Source: Glandiceps talaboti (Eukaryota; Hemichordata; Enteropneusta; Spengelidae). Taken from it: a DNA stretch of 64,000 nt. Of the stretch, positions 13,500 to 27,630 are shown one piece after another. Under the pieces are notes generated by a model. That model ran no database searches. It saw only the letters and a program-made list of their open reading frames with translations, and had not been told where the DNA came from. The DNA lies in NCBI RefSeq assembly GCF_964340395.1, contig NC_135557.1:14569867-14633866 (forward strand). Reading direction: 5' to 3'. The position numbers and the translations under genes were made by a program. How positions within the stretch are numbered: the first letter of the stretch is position 1; every line of letters starts with the position of its first letter.

Positions 13500-14640
13500 G
13501 TGTGGGGATTCTGCTTATCATTTCCCCCTACCACACGAGAAATAGCGAGACAAAAAGTCTCCGCACGACTTGATTCCAGGCTAGCCCTCGGTATGTGACT
13601 GTTAGTTATGTAAAATTTCAATAGTTATCGTTTGACAAACGTGATATCCCATTTTTTTGTTAAAATACTTTAAATTTGAAACCTTTCAAACCAAATCCTG
13701 TCACAAATCCATACATGGCGACACATTCTGTGATACTACTACAATATATATATATATAATGTACTAAAAATTAAGGAAAATACGCAAAAAATTTGTTACA
13801 ATCATTTTGGCGGGAAAAAAATCGATGAAGCTTGAATTATTTCTTGTACGTTCAATCATGGCGGGAACGGCTATTTGTAGAAGTAATTAATACTTGATTA
13901 TCCAACCCCGTTGGAGGTAATGACAACTTGCTGCCTTAGTTTAGACTGAATTACGGTCGGTTATAATTTGAATCCAAAATAGCGATATTTCATTACATGT
14001 AAAGCGGTTACACCATCGTTAGTTGATAATATGCACTACGTGAAAGGTCAAATACCTTGTTAAATGTGTCTAGCATAAACGGCTGGTGTTCTTACCGCCG
14101 GCGGCTCACTGGAATCGTGGCGATTTAGATGACTAATGCGAAACATTGCTACCGATGGAGCTCGCTAGTTAAGGTCAAGGGTCTATGGTTACGTACAGAT
14201 TCCCAACGCTTCGACGCAATTAATCAGGTCATTCATTATGTGGGAGACGGACATCGCATTTTAGTCTTGTTTTTTAATGTCTGATGTAGCCGCCTGAGGC
14301 ATAATTACGTCACCAGTATAGTACATACGGGATATCTAACTACTATAGATAATAAAATCTTTATTGCATCCGTTAAGAAAACTACATTAAAATTTCTTCA
14401 TTGCAATAAGTATTTGGTACTAAAAGAAACTAGTAAATATATATAAAAGGAAGAAGTACATTGAGGGTTATCTTTCTAATTATAATTATCGAAAAGAACA
14501 CTTTACAAACTGATTTCTTGCGATAAGAAATTTAAATGATTTTTTCAAAATGTCAAATTTGACTTTTAAAATATGCTTACAATGATGTGCTGGGAAAGTT
14601 TAGAGATCGATCGTTTAATGCGCATATCTTTATCCGGATG
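13500..14640. other. Non-coding stretch
   Basis: Nothing recognised. Confidence 0.5.
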
Positions 14641-14647
14641 AAGCACT

Positions 14648-15036
14648 TGTTTGTTTGTTTGTTTGTTTGTTTGTTTATTTGGTTGGTTGTTTGTTTGGCT
14701 GTGTGGCTGACTTGCTTGTTTGTTTACGTGTTTGTTTGTTTGTTTGTTAGTTTGTGTGTGTGTGTGTTTGTTTGTTTGTTTGTGTATGTATGTATGTATG
14801 TATGTATGTATGTATGTATGTATGTATGTATGTATGCATGTATGTATGTATGTATGTATGTATGTATGTATGTATGTATGTATGTATGTATGTATGTATG
14901 TATGTGTTTGTTTGTTTGTTTGTTTGTTTGTTTGTTTGGTTATCTGTTTATCTGCTTGTCTGTCTGTCTGTGTCTGTCTGTCTGTCTGTCTGTTGCTTGT
15001 TTGTTTGTTTGTTTGTTTGTTTGTTTGTTTTTGTTG
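14648..15036 (+). repeat. Large TTTG/TATG/TCTG tetranucleotide array
   Basis: (GTTT)n, (GTAT)n, (GTTT)n, (GTCT)n and (GTTT)n in succession, about 390 bp. Cys/Val-rich frames are artefacts. Confidence 0.97.
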
Positions 15037-15848
15037 ATAGTGGCAATCACAGCTAAATTATCAAATTCATGATGATTATATTTTATGAATCAGGCCTGAA
15101 TATGTCGAAACTAAATTTTAGAAAAACAACAATATGCTGGAAAGGTTCAATCTGATACGCATGTTTAGATGAAGCGTTTTGTCTTTGTTTTGTTTTTATA
15201 AACACAGTGTGTAGTATTCTAATATAATTCCTTACCCATCACAAATTCTGACCATCATGTTGAACTTGGTTTATTTGCATGCCATCTGAGTTTATTCGAG
15301 GATAAAGGTCTTAGTAAAGTATGTAGATTTATGATCAGAAAAGTTTTGTTTTGCTGTTCCTATAGTTACTATCTAGGACTTTGTAGCGTGGGACCCCAGG
15401 ACACACGTGCGTGTGAAACAGACGACTACTGCACTTTTAAACGGCTTCATTCCATCACACCCCATCACTATATCGTGCTATGTGCTCCAATCGAAGGATG
15501 ACAAGAATATTGTGTGGCTTTAAAGATGGCACCCATTTTGTGTACAGGTGTATGAAAATAGTAGAACGCCCTCTATCATGATAATAGCATGAATTATAAT
15601 GCTAATGAATGTAGATGATATTAAGCTAATGATTCTCATTTTACCAATTCTATGAAATTAAACAAGTGTTATATACTATCCCCAGCAAGCCATCAAAGCG
15701 ATGGAGTCTGGGTAAACTTAAACCGCCAGTGGTCTAAGTAAAAATCATTTCGTGTAGGGTCTATGGTAAAATCAGAGGTCTTTGTGTCGATGATATGACA
15801 ACACGCTAAGCCAATAGGCAATTCATTTTTCATAGCGCCAGCTGAAAT
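15037..15848. other. Non-coding stretch
   Basis: Nothing recognised. Confidence 0.5.
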
Positions 15849-16226
15849 ACAACTGCTGACATCAGACCACTGACGAATGGAACCTGCTACAAACAGTGAA
15901 AGTAAACAACTGAATTGGATTAATAACACTTGGCACAGCATGTTTGCAGTACAGAGACTTGTATTACATTCCATCATTTGATAACAGTTGTGTAGTCTCT
16001 ATACGTAACATAGTAGTTCATGTTCACAAACAAATTTCCAGTTCCTCTGGCATTTTATATACACATAAAGAGACCATAAAACTAGTTCTTATCAAACCAT
16101 GGTGTATAATACAAGTCTCTGGTGTTCCAACATGCTGTGCCAAGTGTTATTAAACCAATTCAGTTTGTTTAGCTTCCCTTTTTTGTGACAGGTTCCGTTC
16201 GTCCATGGTCTGATGTCAGCAGTTGT
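15849..16226. mobile_element. Foldback element with ~135-bp arms
   Basis: 15849-15985 and 16100-16226 are inverted copies (outer ends ACAACTGCTGACATCAGACC; shared inner block AATAACACTTGGCACAGCAT). The spacer is about 115 bp. No clear target duplication was seen. Confidence 0.75.
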
Positions 16227-19200
16227 ACAAAGATCTGACGTAATAACGGATAGACACCAACCTAGATTCCCGGGCTTTTTTCTTCATATTTTATCTGAAT
16301 AAAATAATCTTTAAACACAAGTGTGTTCTTTTACGTGAACCCGAATGAGTGGTTACGAAACGGTGAGGTGAACGAGTATAGCCCTTTGGAAACTATTGAT
16401 CTGAGAAAAATAAAATAAAAACTCGAGGCCATTTTCGTTGACAAAACTGAAAATGAATAACGAACTCAAAACACTTGAAAAATGTGAGCCTTAATTTAAA
16501 ATAATCTCCCAAGTGACTGGTGCTAGGCTACACCAAACGGATTGATCTGATAGTGTGGTACATGGCCAATATCAGATTATAATGTTATACCGCCATGGTA
16601 AGAGTCAGGGTGAAGCTGAAGGGACAATTAAGACTTCAAGTCGTGAAGCATTCATCGATAGAAATCTAAAGGTTACATAATGTTTGTGCAATACTCGTAC
16701 CATACCATGTAACTTGTAAGTTGAATGACCGCAAACCATCGTCAAACAATTGCCATTATATAACGTCTTCACAAAGAGCTGTGAAATGGGTTAACTTTAC
16801 CTATTCATACTATTCAGAAGACGAACACTGCTCTTTCAGACAGCTGTGGCGTAATTGTTAAATTCACTATCGGCCTATCTTGAGGTTACTGAACTCTTCT
16901 TTGATCTGCGTCTGTTCCCTACCATGGACCCCTTATACCACCGTGTGTCCTACCATTGAGTTCTGGAGGAAACCGCGCCCCTCTACCCTTAGACGATTCA
17001 GATATGAGGTCCCCGAGATTTACTCGATGCCCCCATGGAAGTAGGTTATACTTCCATGATGCCCCCTAAACCATTACTCTTTATACCACATACCGTCATA
17101 TTCCAATGTATTGTTGTTTTTACATACATGTTTAAACCACCTGATTTCTACAGGGAGTCAATCTAGGGAGTCCATCAGACACTCCATCCACATTCCTGGA
17201 GGGAGTACGCTATGAAATCACCCAGCGAGCGCGAGAGCCTCGGACACTTCGTGATGTTGAACGCACGTACAGCTTTTGTCATTGGTGCAATAGCCAAAAA
17301 TCACTTATGCGCTGAGGATGATTTTTTTTTATGAATTATGTAACGAGAATGTTGGTGTCAAAAAAGGCTTTTATTCGACACTCTCTCATTATACATTTTG
17401 CCGCGTCACTACTCTGAATAATGGATTTTAATGTACTGTAGAATAACATCAATTCGTGTATCTCACAAAACAATATTGATACAAAATTTAAGAATTACAG
17501 AAATACTACAAAAGTCTCAGATATGCTTTTATAATTTATTGATACCAACTTCATTTCGTTTACAAGACTACAAAACCGACCAGCACACATGAGGGCCCTG
17601 GGGAAGACTAGCTTTTAGCTAACCAGGTTATCTGTATAATTTTTAACCCTATTTAAATAAAATTTAAATAAATAAAATAAATAAATAAATAAATGTCACC
17701 AGTACAAAGAGACTTGTTATAGTTCGTGGTCTTGATGTCTCATTTGTTGGTTTGAGCACATACAAGTAAGAAAGTGGTTTGAAAGGTAACTTCATACAGT
17801 GACACCGTGACAACTTTCTATTCTTAGTGTTGATAATTGCATAATGGATGAAGTTTGACAACGGTTTACAATTCTACTGAAAAAAAAGACACATATTGAC
17901 ATTTTACGAGTGCAGTGATCACACGCCATGCCAGGGGCTATGGTTTCTATGTGTCGAGAGTCGAAGCCTGAGTGCAAGACGATTTCTATTTGAAAGCTTT
18001 ATCTGGTTGCTTTTGTTACACAGAATGTTGTATCAGTCATTCAAAGTGCGGTGAGTTTGTTTGTCCCCACAAATCCTTAATTAATATTCAAGCTGCAATA
18101 CGTCGCTATCTTCGCTATAATTGAAAACACAGATTTCCTTAAGAAATGTAACTCAGGACAGTGAACTCTCTGTTTATCTGTTCGAAATTCCCTGTGTGTA
18201 TCATATATATACACAGCTTATATTCTAGTTGTATCTTTTGTTAAACTGGTTCAGAAAAAGAGTAACACAGAAACAAAAGATTCGCGTTTATCTTAAGCTA
18301 TGTGACACACGTGGTATTAGACAATGACGCATCGACTTTCTATTAGTGGCTAATTTGAATAATTTTGTATCTCTTATGTCTTGGTCAAGTTTGTATAAGA
18401 CATTGATTTCCAAATATCGCCTCTCGTCCCGTCTCAGTTATGCAATTAGGTAGATATTTAAAACAGGCTGGGATCCTACACTCTGTTCTTATATCAACGT
18501 AATTTGTATTAGTACATTCTCCACCACGTTTCCTTACTGACGTTTTTTTTTGGTTTTCTAGTTCTGTAACTGATGAGAAGAGAGTGCTCAAAGTAAATAA
18601 AGAATAGAAAAGTGAAGTCGCGCGATGCAGAGGTGACGAAAGTGACCGTTTCATGACGTACTTGACACCGTTAGAATGAATTTCCTCGACTTTGTTTCCA
18701 GTTAACAGGCATTTCAACATTACCTTTTTTGAAATCCGGACCGTTACGAAATAAGTCTGACCTGTGTTGTGTAATATACGATTGTTATGTGTTCTTTGCA
18801 CGAGGTAGGATTGAATGAATGAATGTATTGTAATGCAAGTGTGAACTCAAACAGGGGATTGACTCTTGTGTCAATGACCCAAGCACTAGGCTTGTAAATT
18901 GATTATGGTCGGCGTCAGAGAGGGTGTGAGGGAAAGAAAAAATCATTGCTCGATAATCCGAAAGTCATTAAATAATTATATTTTATTGTCCTTTTATATA
19001 TACATACGATGTTAAAAGAAAATTGGTTGTTGAAATGACGTTCTTTGATCAATTAAATCTATACCAGGCTTTTTTTTTTACCGCCAAAACTCTTTTGAGG
19101 AAATGGCTGTACTTGTAACTTTACATGTAACTGAAGTGTTTGTACATCATATGAACTTCTCGTATTGACTCATACAGGGTGAAAGTGATTGTTTTGAATA

Positions 19201-19271
19201 GATGCACAATGAACTTGTATTTTATAAAAAAAAAACATCTTTAATATAGTTGATTTTGATGTTTGCTCCTA
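16227..19271. other. Non-coding stretch
   Basis: No gene recognised. Short AAAT run at 17670-17693; imperfect palindrome at 17034-17058. A 138-codon minus frame at 18385-18801 has no recognisable protein character. Confidence 0.5.
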
Positions 19272-19756
19272 GGGATTTGATTCAAGAAGGGCTAATGGTT
19301 AGAGTGGCTGGCTTTGAATCTGCAGGTTGCAGGTAGTGGAGTCATGATGGGTGAATGGTTAGAGTAGCCGGCTTGAAATCTGCAGGTTGCATGTTCATAC
19401 GAAAGCAGAGAGAGGACTTCCGACTTCTTCGTAGGTTCGAGCCCCATCGCTGCAGTTTGCTTCTGAGTGGCTTCAAGTCCTTTGGCAAGATTTGAACCAC
19501 TATTGTGCCTCTGTCAACCCAGCTGTATAATTGGGGACATGTAGGATAGCGGTTGCTATGTGAATGCTTTAATCCTATGTGCTAATAGAGGCTGCAATGG
19601 GTTGTATGCTCCCCAGGGAGTTGAGGAAGTATAAAGGACCGTTGTGCCGCTATAGATCTGTGCCAGGGATATAATAATTGTGAGCGTCTTGACCTCTCAG
19701 GCGGAGGAAAGGTACATTATAAACTCACATTATTATTATTATTATTATTATTGTTG
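19272..19756 (+). mobile_element. tRNA-derived SINE with ATT tail
   Basis: A head with box-A-like TGGTTAGAGTAGCCGG (about 19357) and box-B-like GGTTCGAGCCCC (19434-19445). Part of the head is duplicated just upstream (19285-19335). A conserved-looking body follows (TCCTTTGGCAAGAT, CAACCCAGCTGTATAATTGG), then a long 3-prime part with GGTACATTATAAA and an (ATT)n tail at 19727-19756. Such SINEs with a tRNA head, a central domain and a short-repeat tail are widespread in marine invertebrates. Confidence 0.7.
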
Positions 19757-21376
19757 TTGTGGGAACTTTCCTTGAAAAATGACAACAAAACACTCTTTAT
19801 ATTAAACTCAATTTATGATAGAAGGTATGTTGTCCTAGTTTTGAGGACAATTTGGATTTTAATAAGACAGTATCATTTATATATATTCAGTAAGAATTAC
19901 CATAGATAGTAAACATGACGTCAGCAAAGTGTATCTGAGGGCGGATATGAACACTATTTTTACATGACTGCCGATAAAATTTGTATGTACGCGATCTCAA
20001 AATGGCCGCCGAGACTAAGGTCGTGACGTCATCTTTCCTCGGTGGTATTCAACTATTGCTGTAGGGTTGATATGACGTATATTGCCACCCAAATTGGATA
20101 TACCAAACGTATGACATACGATTGAAAAAAAAGAAATCGAATATTCGTCTACAGAATTAAAAAATAATGTGTTTTTCGACTTTTTAAAGAGAATCTGATG
20201 AAGAGAAAGCTTGAATATCACAAATTTTAATAACGCTTTTCATGAAGTGTGAAAAGGTACAGAAAATGTCTGATGATAAAATGTGATAGCAGAATAGCAT
20301 TAAAGTGTTTTCCTATCTTCTAAAAATGAGCACCTGTCGTGTTGTATAAACCGAAAACTACTTTACTTTTAAATGACATTCTTTGCAGCGAACGACAAAT
20401 TTTGAAAAAATCACGAAGTCATTCTGGCACTGTGACAGCTAATATATGTACACAGTAATTTAGAAGAATGTTTCTGTGTTGAACCTATTTCTGTTTTAGT
20501 CATTCACAAACAGCGGAAAGATGTTCACACACTTTCACAATTCCAGGAATTGCGCGTAAAGTTTTATTATCCAATTTTACGCGGTAAAAATTTACAGCTG
20601 ACGACACTGAACGAGAGAATTGTTTGGATCGCAACAAATTTCCCCCCACAAGCTATTTTAGTTTTATTTAGGAACGACAGAGGAATTTTTCCGTTGGCAG
20701 AAAAATGCATTTAATTAATGAAATAAACGACCAATGACGTTTGTTGCAGGAAATTGAGAGAACGTTACTACTGCGGTAACCGCGCTATCAATATATTTAG
20801 ATAGATATAACCATCGTTGTTCCATTTGGTTGGTAAATTACATAAGTAGGGGGATAACGGATATGTATAAACACAGGGAAAAGGGCAAATAATATTGTTC
20901 TCGCTATTTTATGGATTTCTAATATTATTTTCTCAATTTCTCTATATTTTGAATAATTTAAATATAGCCACCATAACTATTGTTTCCTCTCACCATTTTT
21001 CCAATTTCCTACTATTATCACTGTCTTATCAGAGTTTATCAACTTTGCATTAATTAGTACATTGCTAATCCAAGTTGCGTTCGACTACTACATGACGTCA
21101 CAGTCGGGGCGCCCCAAGTCGACTCTCCTCATGGAGACCGGGCAGCTTGGGGATTGACCTGACCTGACCTGACTTGACCCAAGATGGGGACGACATGTGA
21201 TGTGATTGGTTATTGTTATCAATTCCGAAAGAATTATACCGTATTTTGAGGATATCTTTCCATATTCAGTGAGGAAAAACATTTTCACTTCAAATTGTCT
21301 AAATTATTTTGGAAAGACGGACCAAATTTTGGAAAGACCGTCGGACCAAATTATTTATCGTGAATCATGGATTTAA
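19757..21376. other. Non-coding stretch
   Basis: No gene recognised. CRE palindromes near 19916, 20023 and 21092; a short CTGAC repeat at 21157-21178. Confidence 0.5.
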
Positions 21377-21518
21377 TTATAGGCTCCCAGGGGTACCCCA
21401 AATGCAATAAAATACGTTCGATTTTCACACGACCCGAGAAGCCCAAGTGACGTCAGTTACCCTGGTCTGAGGCTCCCCGGGGGACGCATAATCGAAAGCA
21501 CCCCTGGGTTCCTATAGC
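21377..21518. repeat. Possible small inverted-repeat element
   Basis: TATAGGCTCCCAGGGGTACC at the left is mirrored by CACCCCTGGGTTCCTATA at the right, about 140 bp apart. One full CRE palindrome lies inside. Classification uncertain. Confidence 0.4.
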
Positions 21519-22029
21519 CTTCATGAATATTCATGATTAACTTGAATACATTATCTCTGCTGCCATAATCATGATAATCCAATGTCCCACAACAAAGATA
21601 CCCTATAAAGGCACAAGATCAACTTGATTTTTTCTGAAATCACAAATAATTGTCGGTGATGTCAAATCATGAAATGACTCTCCAGAACCCATAGTTTATG
21701 AAAATGACGTCACTTCCTGGAGTGGTGTTCCTCATTAAATAGCTTATATCAATATGTCACAATAATAGTTTTAGTTTGTGTCTCTCTCAAATACGCCGAA
21801 AGCTTGGTTTCCGCTGTCGTATGTTTGAGAGATATCAAAGACTGTTGTTCAGCAATTCGTCATTGCTTCGTGAGGTGCATTGAAGACATGATAGTTTGGC
21901 GAGTTCGTCCTGGATGACGCAGGAAACGCGTTCATTTTACGTAAGCAAAGTACGATTAGAGGAGACAGAAATCTATCGGGTAGACGTGATTACTTCAACG
22001 AAAGGTCACCTACAGCAAATATCTCACAG
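21519..22029. other. Non-coding stretch
   Basis: A protein-like 71-codon frame without ATG (21896-22111) runs into the following tandem repeat; not called as a gene. One CRE palindrome near 21704. Confidence 0.4.
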
Positions 22030-22770
22030 GAGAAGAGTAGAGTTGAAGAGACGTCTTGTGGATATAGCGTCGAACCTTAAGCTTTCTGTTACAAATTCAG
22101 TTTCCCGCTAAAAATTTCTTAACAGAATATCAATCTTTCCTGACGTTAGAGTCGAAGGGACTCCTTGCTAATATATTGTTGAATCTTTTTCGGTACATCT
22201 TCAGTTTCCCGCAAAAAATCTAATTGTTTTACTGACATTGGAGTAGAAGAGACGTTTTGAGAATATATTGTTAAATCTTTTACATATTCAGTTTCCCGCT
22301 GAAATTTGTTAACAGAATATCTCATTTTTACTGACATTGGAGTCGAAGAGACGCCTTGCTAATAGTATTGTTGAATATTTTTAGAACAAATTCAGCTCCC
22401 GCGCTTAATTATCGTTTACAAAATTGCCATTTTTTTTGCGAAAGTTGGAGTCCTCGAGATGTCTTACTAATATATCATGAAATATCCTTGGTACAAATTT
22501 AGTTGCCGCTAAAATTTTCTTAAACAAAATGGCTCAATTAACTCATTTTACTGAAGATGGAATCGAGGAGATGTCGTAAGTGTACCAATATATCCGATTT
22601 TAACGAATATTTATGCTAACAATGAATTAATTTTCTACTAAATCTTCCTCGGCCCCTCTATCACTGAGAATATAATCTTTAGAAATATCCTGTTGTTTAC
22701 TAAAGTTTGAGTCGATGAGACGCCTCACTTCAATCTCTTTGATATAAAATTCAATTTCCCGCCAAAATAA
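22030..22770 (+). repeat. Degenerate tandem repeat, period ~90-108 bp
   Basis: Recurrent GAGACGYCTTGCTAATAT and CAGTTTCCCGC blocks; CCCGC occurs near 22104, 22207, 22295 and 22396, and decayed copies continue to about 22760. Confidence 0.75.
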
Positions 22771-23948
22771 TTTATATGCTTGTACATTTTGTACTTAAAT
22801 CTTAACGATACATATCGTTGGTGTAACACCTTATGAGTTTTTATTTTCTTAGCAACTATGATGAATTTTACATCACAATCTTCAAGTTTAGTTGATCTCT
22901 TTCAAAATTTACACTTTATAAGTGACAATATACTGCGAAACAATAATTGCTATCCAAGGTTTTTGAAATGTTGCATTTTTATCACCAAAATATCAAAAAA
23001 GTGTAAGAAAATAAAACCCTAAAATTGATCAGAATGTGTTTGTAACTTATTGGTGTTAATTTCTAATTTTCACTGGCATTGTAGATGCAAATAGTTCTCA
23101 CTAGAAGTCTAAAATGGTTTAGCATGTATTCTAGAAACTGCATGCCATTGCGTAGCAGGTAGATATTTCTGTTCATACAATCTACGTTTTTGTAATTCAT
23201 TTTGCAAAATAAAAAAAAAATGTGTGTGTTCCTGATAACCCGACAGACTGAGTTTATTAAACCGCCGACCCTAAATTTAAATAAAATCCATTTACATTCT
23301 TTGTCTTCTTGATCTTCATGTACGTCTGTTTTCTTTCCCCAGTGATGCCTGTACATAGTTCATCTAACTATCACAGAAGAGGTATTCTGACCGTCATTTC
23401 GTTTGGTTTTGGGTAGAAGGAATATTTTTTAAAATTAATTTTTTTTTAAAAAGATCAAATAAAATAAAACAAAATGCCAACCTACATACATGATTCACTG
23501 AGGCCATGTTATTCGAAACACATTATTTTTGTTCGGGTCTTATTTGTCATTTCTTGCCACTATCCATCTAGCTTGGTAACCCATCTTTATCTTACCATAT
23601 TTTACACCATGATGTTGTTATTCAATGATTCTATGACAACATGTATTGCCATCCCCTATATCATCTGTCAATCGATCTGAAAATTACAATCTATCATAAA
23701 TAATGCATATTGCCTGCACCAACCCGTCGCCAAAAACGAAATACAATCTATTCAAAAAGATATACCTTGTTAATGTAAGCCTGTCAGTTGTCATAGTAAC
23801 GATTACGATGAATTGAAGAGTACACTGAATCTTTGAAATGTTCTCAAATAACTTTTTTCTTCTTCAAATAACCTTTACAATTTAATGAATAGCCTCACAT
23901 CACAATTTGTGGGATGACATAGGACAATTCACCGTATTGATATACAGT
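22771..23948. other. Non-coding stretch
   Basis: Nothing recognised. Confidence 0.5.
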
Positions 23949-24879
<931 letters not shown>

Positions 24880-25214
24880 GTCTACACTGACATTATCACG
24901 AAAAGTGGACAGTTAGATGTACTGATGACAAGTACTTTCACACCTGTATACAAAATATTAAAACTAATCTTTGCAGTTTCATACTCAAGTTCTTTTCTTC
25001 CACTTTTGATTGAGAAACAGACATGTTTTCAAACAAATCACTTGTCCTTCTTCAGTGTCTAACTGGATCTGACAGAATGATCCAAATTTACTGGAGGTGT
25101 TGAGTAACCAGAGGTGTGAAAAGGTTAGCTTCAATATATGTAAATTTAGGTGTGAAAGTACTTATCAGTTATGTACATCTAACTGTCCACCTTCTGTGAT
25201 GGTGTCACTGTAGA
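24880..25214. mobile_element. Foldback element next to compound satellite
   Basis: 24880-24944 (TCTACACTGACATTATCACG...AAGTACTTTCACACCT) is repeated in inverse orientation at 25148-25214 with roughly 85% identity by eye. The centre is about 200 bp of ordinary sequence. The left end is the same sequence that heads each unit of the adjoining satellite. Confidence 0.7.
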
Positions 25215-25895
25215 TTGATGGAACGTCATATTTTCCTACATTTTGGCATTAAATGACGGATTTGCAGTTTGTTCAACACTGGTGACCTTCAACTATTGTA
25301 TAACTAACTTTGGATCATTCTGAGAAATCCTGTTTAGACACTGAAGGACAATTGGCAAACACATGTCTGTTACGCAGTCAAAACTGGAAAAAAGAGAACT
25401 CGTGTGTGAAATTCAAAGAAGCCACCCCCCTCCCCAAATACCCGACAGGGTCTCACATGGATGTTACAGTATATTGTGTCTGTTGTCCAAATAAAATGGC
25501 AACTCGTTTGAACGCATTACTTCAGTACGCCCTCCAGCACTTAAAAGTATTACACGTTTGTTGTTACATCGATCAATAAAACATCAACCCAATTTTTAGT
25601 TAAAAACAAGAAAAGAATCACGTGTAACATATCCACATGGAGCAGGAAGAACCTTTTACACGGCAAAGATTAGAGAGAATTTGTTATTTCAGCGAAATTC
25701 GTCCCCGATCGAGGCGCGTTCTATATTCAGACGAGAAAATACGAGTGATGTATTAAAGGGGTAAAACCGTCAGGTTACACGAAAAAAAGAAGAAGTGAGA
25801 ATCAAATAGTTGTATCTGTATATCAAGTTTAATCTAAGAAAGCAAATGGAAAAATAACGGCGATTGTGAACGTTTGGATATATTTTGAGGACTAC
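25215..25895. other. Non-coding stretch
   Basis: Nothing recognised with confidence; an 89-codon frame at 25310 is unremarkable. Confidence 0.5.
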
Positions 25896-26262
25896 TGCAA
25901 ACTCGGTGACGTAGAGGCTTTCTGTCCTGATGTGATATACAATGGCCGGGGTATAAATCTTGTATTTTAAGCAACGCAAAACTGATGACGTAGACGCTCT
26001 CTGTCGTTATGTACCATGACCAGGGTATAAATTCAGTAATTTTAGCAACGCAAAACCGATGACGTAAACCCGCTCTGTCGTGGTGTACAATGACCAGAGT
26101 CTAACGATAGTATTTTCAGCAGTGCAAAACCGATGACGTAGACGCTCTCTGTGGTGATGTACAATGACTAGGATATAAATCTAGTATTTTCAACAATGCA
26201 AAATCGATGACGTAGACGCTTTCTGTGGTGACGTGCAACGCCCAGGGTATAAATCTTATTAA
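25896..26262 (+). repeat. ~75-bp minisatellite, five copies, each with TGACGTA
   Basis: Units carry GATGACGTAGACGCTCTCTG and GGTATAAAT(C)T; TGACGTA recurs near 25907, 25985, 26060, 26134 and 26209. Confidence 0.85.
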
Positions 26263-26669
26263 AATGGTACAACGTTAGCTAATGTTATCATGGTGAGTTA
26301 ACGTGATTTTGAGTGTTTTCACTGCTGTAACCATGGATACGCCAAAAAAAGAAACCCACATGTATTCAACAACAAAAAATTGTACATGTGTAATTATTTC
26401 AACCTTGTCTTCTTAACTGTAACCTCGAAGTAGAACACTGGAAAGTATCGGAGTGATATCGAGGACAACGTGGGATGCAGCTTTGGGATCACCAGAGCAC
26501 CAGAAGTAATTAATTTTTAAAGCTAAGAAATTTTGCTCAAAGATAGGAGCGTGAGCATATTCCTAGAATTAAACCTAGGCTCAAGGACACGTCTTTGTTA
26601 AGTACATAAAACCACATAGTTTCCTAGACTCAGCTAATAATTGTTTCATGAGAGAGATTTAGAGTTGTA

Positions 26670-26673
<4 letters not shown>
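26263..26673. other. Non-coding stretch
   Basis: Nothing recognised. Confidence 0.5.
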
Positions 26674-26714
<41 letters not shown>

Positions 26715-26761
26715 CGTGCGTGCGCGCGCGTGTGTGTGTGTGTGTGTGTGTGCGTGCGTGC

Positions 26762-26797
<36 letters not shown>
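26674..26797 (+). repeat. GT/GC microsatellite
   Basis: (GT)n with interspersed GTGC and GCGC. Confidence 0.97.
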
Positions 26798-26904
26798 AAG
26801 GGGTAGAGATATTCTCGTTCATTGCTATAAATAGGAGGGACTTTAGTTATTGAGATCTACTCTCTTGGATTGTTTGTTTATAAACAAAGGAATAAAAAGA
26901 TAAA

Positions 26905-26950
26905 ATAAATAAATAAATAAATAAATAAATAAGTAAATGAATGAATAAAT
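26905..26950 (+). repeat. AAAT tetranucleotide array
   Basis: (AAAT)n decaying into GAAT. Confidence 0.9.
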
Positions 26951-27007
26951 GAACAGTCTATACATGAATACAATAATTTGGCATTGATGCAAATGACATG
27001 TATCCAT

Positions 27008-27236
27008 CACAGGGGCGTGTAATATTTCATAGATTGTTGTTTTCTTATTGCTTAGAATGCCGTTTTCTTAGGAAAATATCGTACGAATCTTGCTGCTACA
27101 AATGTATCAATCTCTATACTACTAAGAAATATGTCTCTTCCCTTTACATGTAGGAATATATATTAATCAAAAGGTTGTTATATTTAGTCTGTAGACCTGG
27201 AAAACAACAATCTATGAAATATTACACGCCCCTGTG
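27008..27236. mobile_element. hAT MITE with 37-bp perfect terminal repeats
   Basis: 229 bp whose two ends are perfect inverted repeats over 37 bp, starting CACAGGGGCGTGTAATATTT. Exact 8-bp direct repeats GTATCCAT flank it (27000-27007 and 27237-27244). The perfect arms suggest a recent insertion. Confidence 0.85.
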
Positions 27237-27244
27237 GTATCCAT

Positions 27245-27630
27245 GGTGATGAAGACTGAGAGGGACGAAACGACAAGACTGAAAATAATATTGGGTCTGT
27301 ATATAATATTTTCATATGTGTTAATACCATTCTATAATGTGTACAACATACATACATTATTGTACTTGCAATTTACTAGAATTCAATGTGTTCAAAATCA
27401 AATGTGAAAAAGAGCACCACCGCCCCATGTGCTCCAAGTACATTAAGACGATTACACCAGACTGTGTGTAGTATCGAGTGCAAAATTGTGCTACTGTTGG
27501 ACAACCTTTAATTACAATACCCGACATATTTACCGCCATAATTTGTGGACTTTTGAAGCAGAATGTCGATACCTGGGCTTGTCGTTTGGGTACATTAAAA
27601 TTTCTCCAATTGTCAGTGAACAATATACTT
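27245..27630. other. Non-coding stretch
   Basis: Nothing recognised; a 99-codon minus frame overlaps the outer transposon. Confidence 0.45.

Noticed and set aside
14587-15072. 161-codon Cys/Val-rich frame
   Set aside because: Translation of tetranucleotide repeats; the same applies to frames at 1641-1944, 3883-4218, 6024-6297, 9256-9650, 23976-24709 and 45981-46415.
15680-15740. Another terminal fragment of the inner-MITE family (GGAGTCTGGGTAAAC)
   Set aside because: Only a ten-base match and no further similarity.
18385-18801. 138-codon minus-strand open frame
   Set aside because: No recognisable domain, no splice or poly(A) support, ordinary non-coding surroundings.
19344-19445. tRNA gene
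   Set aside because: A- and B-box-like blocks are too far apart, with an insertion and no cloverleaf; read as a SINE head.
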